The notes under the pieces were generated by a model that was not told where the DNA came from, made no database searches, and saw only the letters and a list, made by a program, of their open reading frames with translations. Positions 1 to 8,741 of a DNA stretch of 64,000 nucleotides are shown here, one piece after another. Numbering within the stretch: the first letter of the stretch is position 1; every line of letters starts with the position of its first letter. The stretch comes from Sarcina sp034439435 (GTDB taxonomy: Bacteria > Bacillota > Clostridia > Clostridiales > Clostridiaceae), in contig NZ_JAPCKJ010000001.1 of assembly GCF_034439435.1 (NCBI RefSeq), positions 186,001-250,000 on the forward strand. The letters are read 5' to 3'. Made by a program: the position numbers and the translations under genes.

Positions 1-337
1 CACCTGCTTCTAAGTGAGCTGAAGCTTTTTCTTTTGAAGCGAAGAATCCAGTACACTCTAAAACGATGTCTACGTTTAATTCTCCCCATGGTAAGTTTTT
101 AGGGTCTCTTTCTGCAGTAACTTTTATTTCTTTTCCGTTTACTACGAAAGCACCATCTTTAACTTCGATTTCTCCATCGAATCTTCCTTGTGCTGAGTCA
201 TATTTGAATAAGTGTGCTAAAGTTTTAGCATCTGTTAAGTCGTTAATTCCAACAACGTTGAACTCTGGGTTGTTGATCATTAATCTTAATGCTAATCTTC
301 CTATTCTTCCAAATCCGTTAATTGCTACATTTACCAT
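1..337 (-). CDS. gap: Glyceraldehyde-3-phosphate dehydrogenase, N-terminal part
   Basis: Only the first 112 codons are in the window; the gene runs off the left edge. The N-terminus MVNVAINGFGRIGRLALR is the NAD-binding Rossmann start of glycolytic GAPDH, followed by the NDLTD and LFKYDSAQGRF stretches typical of the family. The enzyme oxidises glyceraldehyde-3-phosphate to 1,3-bisphosphoglycerate in the cytoplasm. The ATG follows a strong AGGAGG. It lies directly downstream of cggR on the same strand, the usual Firmicute cggR-gap order, so CggR control is expected. The opposite-strand frame at 66-344 is a shadow of this gene. Confidence 0.97.
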   Translation of the reverse strand, partial: MVNVAINGFGRIGRLALRLMINNPEFNVVGINDLTDAKTLAHLFKYDSAQGRFDGEIEVKDGAFVVNGKEIKVTAERDPKNLPWGELNVDIVLECTGFFASKEKASAHLEAG

Positions 338-428
338 ATTGTAAATACCTCCTAAAAGATGTTGTTTATATATATAAAATATTAAAAAATATTTTAACCA
401 AAGTTATTTTTAGAGATTTTATATTATT

Positions 429-1463
429 TTATTCGTCTCCATTTAAAAAATTTAGTATTTCATTGGCTGCTCCCTCATCTGTAACAAGAACAGCATTTTT
501 GTTTCCATAGATAGTAGTTAAAATAGCTTCTGCCTTATTTTTACCACCAGCTACAGCAATGTGATTTTTTATTTTTCTAAGATCATTTATTGTAACTCCT
601 AAAGTTGGCATTACATAAACAACTTCCGACTTATCATTAAAGTAGCATCCTAAAGCTTCTCCAACAGCGCCTAATTCTAATAACCTTATTAGTTCTTCCT
701 TAGGAACGCCTCTTTTATTAGCCATTTTTTTCGCTTGGCCTATACCATATATTAGCATATCTGCATTTTTAATATTTTGTATAAGTTCTTTCATGTCTTC
801 CTGTTTCATTAAAGCATCCATTACTTCCTTGCTTATATTATCAGGAACATGAAGCATTTTATAGGTTCCATTTAACTTTTTAGCTAAATTCGCAGCTAAT
901 GTATTTGACTGCGTCTCAACCTTCTTACCCATACCACCTCTTGCAGGCACAACTAACACATCACGTAGGTTTGCCATTTCTGGTAATTCATCTATAACTT
1001 CTTTTACAGTGGTTCCCCCAGTAACAGCAATTGTATAGCCATCTTTAATGACATTCTTAGAATAATTTGCAGCGGCTTTTCCAAGCTCTTTTATAGTGCT
1101 TTCTTCTTCCCCGCAATCTCCTGGAATAACAATTACATCTCTAACATTAAGCAAATCACATAATTGTTTTTCAAGATTAGATAGCCCTTTTATTTCATGT
1201 ATGAATCCTTTTAAGGATTCTAACATAAACTCTCCTTCTTGGGTTACAGACATACCTGGAGTGTTTATTTGTATAAGGTTTTGAGATTTTAAAAAACCTA
1301 TTTCTGTTCTTACAATTCTTTCACCTAAATTTAAATTGTTTGCCAAAGCTCTTCTGCCTATTGGCTGATTATAATAAATTGTTCTGATTATATTGTATCT
1401 TTTTACTAATAGTTCTACCATTTCAGGAACTATTATTTTTTGCAATTTTAAAATCTCTAGCAA
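429..1463 (-). CDS. cggR: Central glycolytic genes regulator CggR (SorC/DeoR-type sugar-binding regulator)
   Basis: The N-terminal winged helix includes NQPIGRRALANNLNLGERI, the helix-turn-helix of CggR. The rest is a SorC-type sugar-binding domain (GGTTVKEVIDEL, VVPARGGMGKKVE, IYGIGQAKKMA). In Bacillus CggR represses gap and downstream glycolytic genes and is released by fructose-1,6-bisphosphate. The frame is open to an ATG at 1535 without a good ribosome site. I prefer the TTG at 1463: AAAGGAG lies 9 nt upstream, and the resulting MLEILKLQKIIVPEM aligns with the start I recall for Bacillus CggR. That gives 344 residues. The gene ends 92 nt before gap, so autoregulated co-transcription is likely. 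Confidence 0.93.
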   Translation of the reverse strand: MLEILKLQKIIVPEMVELLVKRYNIIRTIYYNQPIGRRALANNLNLGERIVRTEIGFLKSQNLIQINTPGMSVTQEGEFMLESLKGFIHEIKGLSNLEKQLCDLLNVRDVIVIPGDCGEEESTIKELGKAAANYSKNVIKDGYTIAVTGGTTVKEVIDELPEMANLRDVLVVPARGGMGKKVETQSNTLAANLAKKLNGTYKMLHVPDNISKEVMDALMKQEDMKELIQNIKNADMLIYGIGQAKKMANKRGVPKEELIRLLELGAVGEALGCYFNDKSEVVYVMPTLGVTINDLRKIKNHIAVAGGKNKAEAILTTIYGNKNAVLVTDEGAANEILNFLNGDE

Positions 1464-1596
1464 ATTTAACAACTCCTTTGGACATTCAAAGTCCCACTTG
1501 CTTCTTAAATGTCCCGCATGTTTATTATAAAACATATTAAGAAAAAATTAAAGGGTTTTTAGAAAATTTTTTCTTATTTTTTTAGAAAATATAAAA

Positions 1597-1633
1597 AAAT
1601 ATAGAGAGATTACCCAATCTCTCTATATTTTTC
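1597..1633 (-). terminator. Rho-independent terminator after rpoN
   Basis: AGAGAGATT-GGGT-AATCTCTCT hairpin, followed on the minus strand by ATATTTTTTTAT. It lies between the rpoN stop and cggR, so it separates the two units. The same hairpin has T residues on the plus strand too, but no plus-strand gene enters here. Confidence 0.8.
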
Positions 1634-1690
1634 ACTCAAATCAAACACTTTAGTTTCTTTATTTACCATAAAATCAAATTTAATACTATT

Positions 1691-3076
1691 TTAAAATCTT
1701 TTTCTCTTACTAGATGATTTTATTCCTAATTCTTCTCTATATTTTGCTACAGTTCTTCTTGAAATAGTCATTCCTTTTTCTTTTAGCATTTCACTTATGC
1801 CTTGGTCCGATAATGGCTTTGCTTTGTTCTCCGCTTTAATAATTTCTTCTAAAGCTTTTTTTATGTTTATAACTGTAACATCATCTTCTCCATTTTCTGT
1901 TTCTTTATTGCTTATTGAGTTTACAAAGAGATCCTTTATCTTTATTGTACCCATAGAAGTTAAAATATACTTATCTCTTATGGCTCTTGAAATAGTTGAT
2001 TCGTGCATCTCTAATTGCTCCGCTATTTCCTTAAGAGTCATAGGTTTTAAATATTTATCTCCCTTTTCAAAATACTCTTTTTGCTTTTCTAGTATTTTTT
2101 CAAGAACTTTATATAAAGTACTTTTTCTTTGCTCTATACTTTTAATAAGAAACATGGCCTTACTCATTTTTTCCTTTACATACTCTGTAGCCTCTTTATC
2201 ATTACTACTATCTTTTAATATAGAAGTATATAAAGGGTTAACTGAAAGCATAGGTAAGACTCCATCATTCATTATTATGAAAAATTCTCCATCTATCTTT
2301 CTAATTTCAGCATCAGGAATTATGAAACTTACTTCATCCCCAGTATAAAATCCCCTTGAAGGTTTTGGCTCTAAAGTTTTTATTAAATCTCCATAGTCTT
2401 GTGCTTTTTTAGGAGTTATGCCTAAATCCTTAGCAATAACTTGATATTTGTTATCTGCTAAATCATCTAAATGATTCTCTATTATACTTTTTACTATTTT
2501 GTCATACTCCCCTTTTCTTTCTAATTGTATCTTTAGACATTCTTTTAAGTCCCTTGCTCCTATACCTGCTGGCTCTAAATTATGGAGAACTATTAAAGCT
2601 CTATTGAATGTTACTTCTGAACAATGTAATTCATTCATTAATTCTTCTTTTTTTATATCTAAATATCCTTTATGATCTAAACATTCAACCATATAGCTGC
2701 ATACACTTCTCATATATTCATCTATTGGCAGCTCTAATATTTGAGACTCTAGATAGTCCATTAAAGATTCTGGTTTACTTATAAATGTAAAAGGAGAAAT
2801 TCCTTCTTGATCATACTCACCATAACTTTGAGAACCATAGTTATCTGACTCTAAATATTTCACTAATTCTTTATAATCTAATCTATCCTGTTCATTAACT
2901 ATTTCATTATTATCTTCATATTGAGCTTCTAAAACAGGATTTTCTGAAAATTCTTTCTCTATATATTCTCTTAAATCATATGTTGACATTTGCAAAAGTT
3001 TTATTGAAAGTTGCATTTGCTGTGTCATGATAAGCTTTTGCTCTTGGGTTAAATTTAAATTAAAATCCATTAACAT
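1691..3076 (-). CDS. rpoN: RNA polymerase sigma-54 factor
   Basis: All three RpoN regions are visible: a glutamine/leucine-rich activator-interacting N-terminus (LTQEQKLIMTQQMQLSIKLLQ), the core-binding domain in the middle (EPAGIGARDLKECL), and a C-terminal HTH plus RpoN box (SRRTVAKYREELGI) that reads the -24 element. Sigma-54 holoenzyme needs an AAA+ activator to open promoters; none is encoded here. The frame extends to a GTG at 3085, but AGGTG lies 7 nt before the ATG at 3076, giving 461 residues. It stands alone between two terminators, next to cggR, an arrangement common in clostridia. Confidence 0.97.
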   Translation of the reverse strand: MLMDFNLNLTQEQKLIMTQQMQLSIKLLQMSTYDLREYIEKEFSENPVLEAQYEDNNEIVNEQDRLDYKELVKYLESDNYGSQSYGEYDQEGISPFTFISKPESLMDYLESQILELPIDEYMRSVCSYMVECLDHKGYLDIKKEELMNELHCSEVTFNRALIVLHNLEPAGIGARDLKECLKIQLERKGEYDKIVKSIIENHLDDLADNKYQVIAKDLGITPKKAQDYGDLIKTLEPKPSRGFYTGDEVSFIIPDAEIRKIDGEFFIIMNDGVLPMLSVNPLYTSILKDSSNDKEATEYVKEKMSKAMFLIKSIEQRKSTLYKVLEKILEKQKEYFEKGDKYLKPMTLKEIAEQLEMHESTISRAIRDKYILTSMGTIKIKDLFVNSISNKETENGEDDVTVINIKKALEEIIKAENKAKPLSDQGISEMLKEKGMTISRRTVAKYREELGIKSSSKRKRF

Positions 3077-3236
3077 ATATATCACCTAAAACTATTTAAT
3101 TTTAAATCATAACTTTTCTCTATTAACCTTTCTTATTTAATTATCCATCAAATAAAGACATTTTTCAACATTATAACATCTTTAATACTTTTTAATATAT
3201 TAATATTATATTAAAAAGTACTTATGTTAATTCTAA

Positions 3237-3273
3237 AATAACCACAATAGAGAAAATTCTCTATTGTGGTTAA
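3237..3273 (-). terminator. Terminator of the cblT-cblS operon
   Basis: Perfect 13-bp stem AACCACAATAGAG / CTCTATTGTGGTT directly after the cblS stop, followed on the minus strand by TATTTTAG. A second AT-only palindrome (ACTTTTTAATATA ... arm) sits at about 3188-3220, between here and rpoN. Confidence 0.8.
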
Positions 3274-3275
3274 GA

Positions 3276-4049
3276 TTAAATAATTTCACCAATTTTAATG
3301 ATTGGTACACTTATTTTATTTTTAAATTCTTCTAAAGAGTCTTTTTTACATATAAATAAAATAGCTGTTGCTGGTCCTGCAGATTTTCTTAAATAAGTTC
3401 CATTATATGATAGATTTATTTTTATATTATTACTACCTTCAAGTTCCTTTGCTTCATGTATAATACCTTTTGAACCAATAGGTATTATATCCTTAACAGA
3501 CTCACTTTCTACTAAGAGCTTTAACTCCTTAAAACCAGCAATTTCCCCTATATTATTATTTATATCATCTAAAACTTCTTCCCCCACTTTGGGAATTCCT
3601 AATAAGAAGACCTCATCTTCACTTTCAAAACTAATCTCAGTGCTTATCTTTTTTTCTCCTATTATTGTTAATCCTAAAAAAGTTTGAAGAGTTTTAAAAT
3701 TATCCTCAGTACTTCCTGTTATACATTCTTCTAATTTAAAGTTATTTTCAAAAAAGCCTTCAGAATTATATTCTTTTATTGCTCTATTAATTCCTTTTAT
3801 TATACTCTCTCCACCACACTTCATAGTCATTCCTAAATTATTTACTATTACTAGTGGATTAGCTTTAAATGCTATAAGCTCAAAAAGACAAACTCTAGCT
3901 GAAAAATATCCTACAATCTCATTACTAGCATTAACAAAGTCATCTTCTCTCTCTCCAATGCCACAACAACTATCACAAGCTATTACCATTTCCTCTTTAT
4001 GGGATTCTTTTTTAATTATAGTTAAATCTCTAAATTTATATATTTGCAT
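3276..4049 (-). CDS. cblS: Alpha-ribazole kinase (AIR-synthase-like)
   Basis: 257 residues. The N-terminal CDSCCGIGEREDD and the later VIVNNLGMTMKCGG and GSTEDNF stretches fit the PurM/AIR-synthase fold used by CblS. CblS phosphorylates alpha-ribazole to alpha-ribazole-phosphate, the lower-ligand precursor of cobalamin. It overlaps cblT by 14 bp and starts at an ATG with AAGGGA upstream. The pairing with a CblT-type transporter and the upstream cobalamin riboswitch are the strongest arguments for the assignment, following the Listeria CblT/CblS pathway. Without that context it would only be called an AIR synthase-related protein. Confidence 0.85.
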   Translation of the reverse strand: MQIYKFRDLTIIKKESHKEEMVIACDSCCGIGEREDDFVNASNEIVGYFSARVCLFELIAFKANPLVIVNNLGMTMKCGGESIIKGINRAIKEYNSEGFFENNFKLEECITGSTEDNFKTLQTFLGLTIIGEKKISTEISFESEDEVFLLGIPKVGEEVLDDINNNIGEIAGFKELKLLVESESVKDIIPIGSKGIIHEAKELEGSNNIKINLSYNGTYLRKSAGPATAILFICKKDSLEEFKNKISVPIIKIGEII

Positions 4050-4545
4050 TTTTAAGTCCCTTAGCTACTAAAAATGCTATTACTATATTAACTAAGCTTG
4101 CTAAAGTAAGTGGTAATCCCATAAGTTTTAAGAAGTCTATTGGATTCATTCCTCCTAATACAAAATACATAAAAGCTCCTGTTATTAAAGTAAAAATGAT
4201 TCCATTTAAAAGAGTTCCTATTATTCCTGCTAAAATTACTTTACCCATATTAAATATTTTTGATGTTATATAAACAACTAGAAACATCTCTAACGCTATT
4301 AAAATATGTACTGGTAATGTAAATGGAAATCCTGTTCTTAAAGCAACAAATAAATGTGCTAAAAGACCTATAACACCTCCAACTACTGGAGAAATTAAAA
4401 TACCACCAACAAAGGCTGGCATAGAATCTAATGCTATACTAGCAAAAATCGGGAAATTGGCTAATATAACACTTAAAGCTATTAACATCGCTGCAAAACA
4501 TAGATTTTTTACATTTAAATTCTTTTTTTCCTTAGTAAAATTCAT
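4036..4545 (-). CDS. cblT: Alpha-ribazole transporter (ECF S-component type)
   Basis: 169 residues and very hydrophobic, with about five membrane segments (for example LCFAAMLIALSVILANFPIF and VGGVIGLLAHLFVAL). This is the pattern of energy-coupling-factor S components. It is first in a two-gene unit with cblS, behind a cobalamin riboswitch. The family imports alpha-ribazole for nucleotide-loop salvage. No EcfA/EcfT module is encoded nearby, so it would have to share a general module from elsewhere or work alone. An AGGAGGG lies upstream of the ATG. Confidence 0.85.
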   Translation of the reverse strand: MNFTKEKKNLNVKNLCFAAMLIALSVILANFPIFASIALDSMPAFVGGILISPVVGGVIGLLAHLFVALRTGFPFTLPVHILIALEMFLVVYITSKIFNMGKVILAGIIGTLLNGIIFTLITGAFMYFVLGGMNPIDFLKLMGLPLTLASLVNIVIAFLVAKGLKNANI

Positions 4546-4861
4546 AATTATTTTACCCTCCTATTAATATTTATTTTTTCTCTCTAAACATAAGCAACTC
4601 TTAACTTAACATGTACACCTTTAATATTAAATCAATTTCTATACCCAATAAGATTTTTAATAAAAATATAATTTCAAATTTTTCACAAATATACTTTAAT
4701 CTAGATTTAACTTCTTATGTGTAAATTAAATTTAAAATTTGACTAACTATTAGAGCTAAATAGACTAAGTTGTTTAGAAACTTTTATACATCTTTTCCAA
4801 AACAACTTATTTAGGAAAGCTTGTACATAAATTCTTTTCTCGTAAATAATTATTTTTATAA
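4546..4861 (-). other. Long untranslated leader between the riboswitch terminator and cblT, with a 59-nt hairpin
   Basis: The stretch has no gene. At 4756-4814 there is an imperfect hairpin: outer arms CTAAATA / TATTTAG, inner arms AAGTTGTTT / AAACAACTT. It has no following T-run, so it is not a terminator. The remaining sequence is AT-rich and I see no further motif in it. Confidence 0.5.
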
Positions 4862-4905
4862 TTAAAAATAAAAAACTGGTGCGGTTAACCTTCCCCACCA
4901 GTTAA
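4862..4905 (-). terminator. Expression-platform terminator of the cobalamin riboswitch
   Basis: Stem AACTGGTG / CACCAGTT, read on the minus strand, then TTTTTATTTTTAAT. It lies about 30 nt downstream of the aptamer and upstream of cblT, which suits transcription termination when cobalamin is bound. Confidence 0.8.
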
Positions 4906-4937
4906 AAATAATTTACATACTTTATTAAAACTTATAT

Positions 4938-5125
4938 ACTGTTTCCCACCGAAACAATAAGCAATTTATACTAGGTAGGTCTCCTGGCTAATAAATCATC
5001 CTCCAACAATCCTTTCCATAACTTAAGTTACAGTGGTTTCTTGCTTTCGTCCTTATCAACAGTAGCGGGGGCTGCAGTTTTTAACTTTCCCTATTAAGTT
5101 AGATAACACCTAATATACTTATTTT
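4938..5125 (-). promoter_or_regulatory. Cobalamin (B12) riboswitch
   Basis: On the minus strand the conserved core appears in order: CAGCCCCCGCTACTGT, then ACCACTG in the L5 position, then the B12-box-like AGCCAGGAGACCTACC. It is followed by a GTTTC-GGTGG-GAAAC hairpin (4941-4955). The GTGG in that loop can pair with CCAC of L5, matching the L5-L13 kissing contact of the class. It precedes cblT-cblS, so low cobalamin should switch on alpha-ribazole salvage. Confidence 0.93.
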
Positions 5126-5186
5126 ATTTTCATCTTATGATTGCATATTTATTTACTCTTTGTCAACATTATTTTTAACATTAATT

Positions 5187-6254
5187 TTACTTAACATTAA
5201 AATTTTCCACTTCATCTAATGTTTTTGGAACATTAATTTCTCCATTTATTATGCCCTCTCTATATTTCTCTACTTTATCTAAAACTTCTTTAGGTACTAG
5301 TCTACTTGTAGATTGGGCCACATCTATACCATTATCCTTAAGCCCAACTTCCATTACATTCTTTGGTCCTGTTTTAAAATCACCATTTATAACTTCCTTT
5401 GCAGTCTTATAAACCGCATCATCTAATTTTTTTATCATAGATGAGAGAATATTATCGGCATAGTCTGGGAAAACTGTGGCAGCATCAACATCAACACCAA
5501 TAGCGTAATTTCCAGTTTCTTTAGCTGCCTGATAAATACCTACACCAGCTTCTCCAGCTACATTGAATATTATATCTGCTCCTTGATTATACATTTCCTT
5601 AGCTATTTTATTTGCCTGCTCTTTATTTATAAAACCACCAACATATTGAATTAAGTTTCCTTCTTTTATATTCTTATAAGCTTCCTCATTAGAAACCTTT
5701 AATCCAGAGAGATATCCAGCTAGAAAGTTATCTATAAGCTCGTTTTTAACTCCGCCTATAAATCCTACTTTATTAGTTTTACTCATGTTCCCAGCTATTA
5801 TACCCATTAAAAAGGCACCTTGTTCATTCCTAAAATTTATAGATTTTACATTTGGAAGCTCTGACACTGTATCAATAATAGCAAAATTTTTATCTGGATA
5901 ATCCTTAGCTACATTATTTAAACTCTCTAAAAACTTAAATGTTGAAGCAAAAGTCAAATCATTATTTTGAGCAGCCTCTCTAAGCCTCTTTTCATAATCT
6001 TCTGGAGAATTAGTATCAAAAATCTCTATTTTTGCACCATATTCCTTTTTTATTCTATTTAATCCTTCTATAGCTAAATTAGCAAAATGATTTTCTTCAT
6101 TAGCAAAATCATCCTTAACTAAAGCGAAATTATAAACTTTTTTTTCTATAAAATCAATTTTTCTTAATGCTGATGAATTTTTCGAACCGCATCCTAACAT
6201 AGAAGTTAAACTTAATATAAGACCTAAAGATGTAATAATCCTCTTAAAACGCAT
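5187..6254 (-). CDS. BMP-family (PnrA/Med-like) substrate-binding lipoprotein
   Basis: 355 residues. A lipoprotein signal peptide ends at SMLGC with the lipidated Cys at residue 22. The mature part matches the basic membrane protein family: FALVKDDFANEENHFANLA, GFIGGVKNELIDNFLAGYLSG and IFNVAGEAGVGIYQAAKE. Members bind nucleosides for ABC import. No ABC ATPase or permease follows, which is odd for this family, so it may be an orphan receptor or serve a distant transporter. The riboswitch unit begins about 60 nt downstream, with no clear terminator between. Confidence 0.85.
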   Translation of the reverse strand: MRFKRIITSLGLILSLTSMLGCGSKNSSALRKIDFIEKKVYNFALVKDDFANEENHFANLAIEGLNRIKKEYGAKIEIFDTNSPEDYEKRLREAAQNNDLTFASTFKFLESLNNVAKDYPDKNFAIIDTVSELPNVKSINFRNEQGAFLMGIIAGNMSKTNKVGFIGGVKNELIDNFLAGYLSGLKVSNEEAYKNIKEGNLIQYVGGFINKEQANKIAKEMYNQGADIIFNVAGEAGVGIYQAAKETGNYAIGVDVDAATVFPDYADNILSSMIKKLDDAVYKTAKEVINGDFKTGPKNVMEVGLKDNGIDVAQSTSRLVPKEVLDKVEKYREGIINGEINVPKTLDEVENFNVK

Positions 6255-6324
6255 TTCTAATACTCCTCCTTTTTGATATCAAAATTATTATTTCTTTAAT
6301 TAGGAGAATTTATGTAAATTAAAA

Positions 6325-6357
6325 TAAAAAAAGAAACTCCTTTTTAGGAGCTTCTTT
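6325..6357 (-). terminator. Terminator after degV
   Basis: GAAGCTCCT-AAAA-AGGAGTTTC stem, then a run of seven T on the minus strand. It separates trmL-degV from the BMP lipoprotein. Confidence 0.85.
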
Positions 6358-7197
6358 CTAATATTCCTCTACATAGAATAATGCACAAACCTTAGGACCT
6401 GAATGTATAGCCACTGAACATCCTAAAGGAAGTTTTATATATTCTATATCGTTACTTTCTAAATATTCCTTTATAGGCAAATAAATATCCTCATTTTCAA
6501 GTTCAACTAATATTATTGGCTCCCCTTGTTTTTTAGGAATTGAACTAAACTGTTCAATCATAGACTTAGTCATCTTCTTAGTTCCTCTTATTTTTCCTTG
6601 AACATTCATCTCACCATCTAATACATTAAGCATAAGCTTTATTCCTAAAGCATTAACAAATAACGCTTTTCCTTTTGAAAGTCTTCCACCTCTTACTAAG
6701 TTATCTAAACTTTCAAAAGCTATAGTACTTTTAATATGATTCCTATATTCTAAAATTTCTTTTTCTAAATCTTCTAAAGTTATTCCTTCTTCTATAAGTC
6801 TAGCTGCTTTTAATATAATAAGTCCAAGCCCAACAGTAACATTTCTTGAATCTATTACAACTATATCATCACTTTCTAATTCAGCTTTAGCTAAACATGC
6901 TGATTGATAAGTACCACTCATATTTGATGATATGTGTATTGATATAACTTTGTATCCATCCTCTAAGTAGCTTTTATATTTCTCTATAAATCTTGTTGGA
7001 ACTATTTGAGCTGTAGTTGGAAGAGCATCTTCTCTCTCTATTCTCTCCATCATAGCATCTACTTTTATTTCAACACCATCTAAATAGCTCTCTTCACCAA
7101 AATTTATTAGCATAGGCATTACATCTATGTCATATTTCTCTATAATCTCCTTAGATAAGTCACAGGTACTATCTGTTATAATCTTTATTTTCTCCAA
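6358..7197 (-). CDS. DegV family fatty-acid-binding protein
   Basis: 279 residues with the DegV hallmarks: IITDSTCDLS near the N-terminus, ISSNMSGTYQSA around residue 90, RGGRLSKGKA near residue 170, and a C-terminal IHSGPKV. DegV/FakB proteins hold one fatty acid and present it to the kinase FakA; no fakA is visible here. The start is TTG, 8 nt after AAGGGGGA. It lies 14 nt downstream of trmL, so the two are probably co-transcribed. Confidence 0.93.
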   Translation of the reverse strand: MEKIKIITDSTCDLSKEIIEKYDIDVMPMLINFGEESYLDGVEIKVDAMMERIEREDALPTTAQIVPTRFIEKYKSYLEDGYKVISIHISSNMSGTYQSACLAKAELESDDIVVIDSRNVTVGLGLIILKAARLIEEGITLEDLEKEILEYRNHIKSTIAFESLDNLVRGGRLSKGKALFVNALGIKLMLNVLDGEMNVQGKIRGTKKMTKSMIEQFSSIPKKQGEPIILVELENEDIYLPIKEYLESNDIEYIKLPLGCSVAIHSGPKVCALFYVEEY

Positions 7198-7211
7198 AAT
7201 ATATTTCCCCC

Positions 7212-7673
7212 TTATTTCATGCTTGGAAATCCAATTTGTCTTAGAGCTTCATAAGCTATAATTGCTACTGTATTTGATAAATTCAAACTTCTAGTAGTTG
7301 TATTTATCATTGGAACCTTTATTCCATGATGAGCATTATGAACTTCTTCTGGAACTCCTGCTGATTCTCTTCCAAACATTATGAAAGCACCTTCTTCGTA
7401 CTTTACTTCATCATAATGATCATCAGCATGAGTTGTTGATAAGTAAATTTTCTTATCCCCATACTTTTTCATAAAGTCTTCATAGCTTTCATGGATTTCA
7501 AGATCTAATTGACTCCAATAATCTAATCCAGCTCTTTTTAAATGTTTATCATCTATAACAAAGCCCATAGGTTTTATTATGTGAAGCTTTGAATTTGTCA
7601 AAACACATGTTCTTGCTATGTTACCAGTGTTTTGTGGTATTTCTGGTTGATATAATACTATATTAAGATTCAC
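7212..7673 (-). CDS. trmL: tRNA (cytidine/uridine-34-2'-O)-methyltransferase
   Basis: 153 residues, the usual length of the minimal SPOUT methyltransferase YibK/TrmL. Motifs seen are YQPEIPQNTGNIARTC at the N-terminus, FMFGRESAGVPEE, and the knot-forming RSLNLSNTVAIIAYEALRQ at the C-terminus. It methylates the wobble ribose of tRNA-Leu isoacceptors. The start is GTG with GGAGGGA upstream, and degV follows 14 nt downstream. Confidence 0.95.
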   Translation of the reverse strand: MNLNIVLYQPEIPQNTGNIARTCVLTNSKLHIIKPMGFVIDDKHLKRAGLDYWSQLDLEIHESYEDFMKKYGDKKIYLSTTHADDHYDEVKYEEGAFIMFGRESAGVPEEVHNAHHGIKVPMINTTTRSLNLSNTVAIIAYEALRQIGFPSMK

Positions 7674-7761
7674 CTTTGTCCCTCCAAATAAATGTAAAAA
7701 TTTATAAATTTTTATGTTAAGTCACAAGTATATGATATTATCTAATGAAATAAAATGCAAG

Positions 7762-8595
7762 TTAATCCTTTTTTAACACAAATTCATATATGACTTTTGC
7801 AACCCCATTTTTATCATTACTTTCAGTTACATAATCTGCTTTTTTCTTTAAAGAATCTATTGAATTTCCCATAGCTACACCTAAACCTGCATAGCTAATC
7901 ATAGATAAGTCATTCTCATTATCTCCTATGCAAATTATCTCATCTTGCTTTATGTTATATTCATCTGCTAAAACTTTTACAGCTTTCCCCTTAGAAACTC
8001 CTTTATTGTTTACTTCTAAAGCATATCTTCCTGACTGAGTAATTTCAAAACTTCCATTTTTAATAAGTTCTTCTCTTATTTTTTTTAGTTTACCTGTATT
8101 CAATTCAATTATTATGCATTTGCCAATACTATCATTTTTAAAAATTTCATTCCACTTACTTTTGTCATTAACATAAACATTTTCTACTCTATGCTTATGT
8201 GGTATTTTTTTATTTAAAATTAAATCGCAAAGATATTTTCTTATTTTTGATGGCCAATAAACCTTATCTCTTGAATGAAAACTAGGAACACCTTTATAAA
8301 CTTTGCAAAGTCTCATAATTTCTTTACACTGTTCTCCACTTAAAACATCTTTAGAAATTAAAGCATCTTTATCTTCATCAATTACCCATGCACCATTATT
8401 AGCAATTACTGCACAGTTAACTCCTAAGAATTCTGAAAAATAAACAGCATTCTTAGCATTTCTGCCAGTGCATATTATTATATGAACTCCTTTTTCATAA
8501 GCCTTTTTTAAAGCAATTTTATTTTCCTCACTTATTCTTTTTTTTGAATTTAATAATGTTCCATCCATATCTATACATATCATTTTATAACTCAT
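7762..8595 (-). CDS. Cof-type HAD-IIB phosphatase
   Basis: 277 residues. HAD motif I is DMDGTLLNS near residues 9-17 and motif IV is GDNENDLSMI near residue 220, with the large C2B cap between, typical of Cof/YidA sugar-phosphate phosphatases. The substrate cannot be told from sequence. The ATG has AGGAGGAG upstream. A terminator-like hairpin lies just before its ribosome site (8614-8648). Confidence 0.92.
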   Translation of the reverse strand: MSYKMICIDMDGTLLNSKKRISEENKIALKKAYEKGVHIIICTGRNAKNAVYFSEFLGVNCAVIANNGAWVIDEDKDALISKDVLSGEQCKEIMRLCKVYKGVPSFHSRDKVYWPSKIRKYLCDLILNKKIPHKHRVENVYVNDKSKWNEIFKNDSIGKCIIIELNTGKLKKIREELIKNGSFEITQSGRYALEVNNKGVSKGKAVKVLADEYNIKQDEIICIGDNENDLSMISYAGLGVAMGNSIDSLKKKADYVTESNDKNGVAKVIYEFVLKKD

Positions 8596-8613
8596 AAATT
8601 CTCCTCCTAAATT

Positions 8614-8648
8614 AAAAGGAGAGATTAAAAACTTAACCTCTCCCTTTT
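8614..8648 (-). terminator. Terminator-like hairpin between the VanW gene and the HAD gene
   Basis: AAAAGGGAGAGGTTA / TAATCTCTCCTTTT stem followed by AATTT, ending only about 7 nt before the AGGAGGAG of the HAD gene. It could terminate the VanW transcript or act as an attenuator for the HAD gene. A second hairpin (TAAGATTA ... TAATCTTA) lies at about 8677-8706. Confidence 0.5.
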
Positions 8649-8741
8649 AAGCATATTAATATTTTACTAAATAATAAGATTATATATGATTTATACTAAT
8701 CTTAATTAAAGCAAAGATTCTCCTAATCATGTCTAATTTAA

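Noticed and set aside
66..344. Plus-strand frame of 92 codons at the left edge
   Set aside because: It is the reverse of the gap coding sequence, which has unmistakable GAPDH motifs on the minus strand.
1691..3076. Sigma-54 promoters served by RpoN in this window
   Set aside because: I looked for TGGCA-N7-TGC type elements upstream of the operons and found none convincing, and no sigma-54 activator gene is present.
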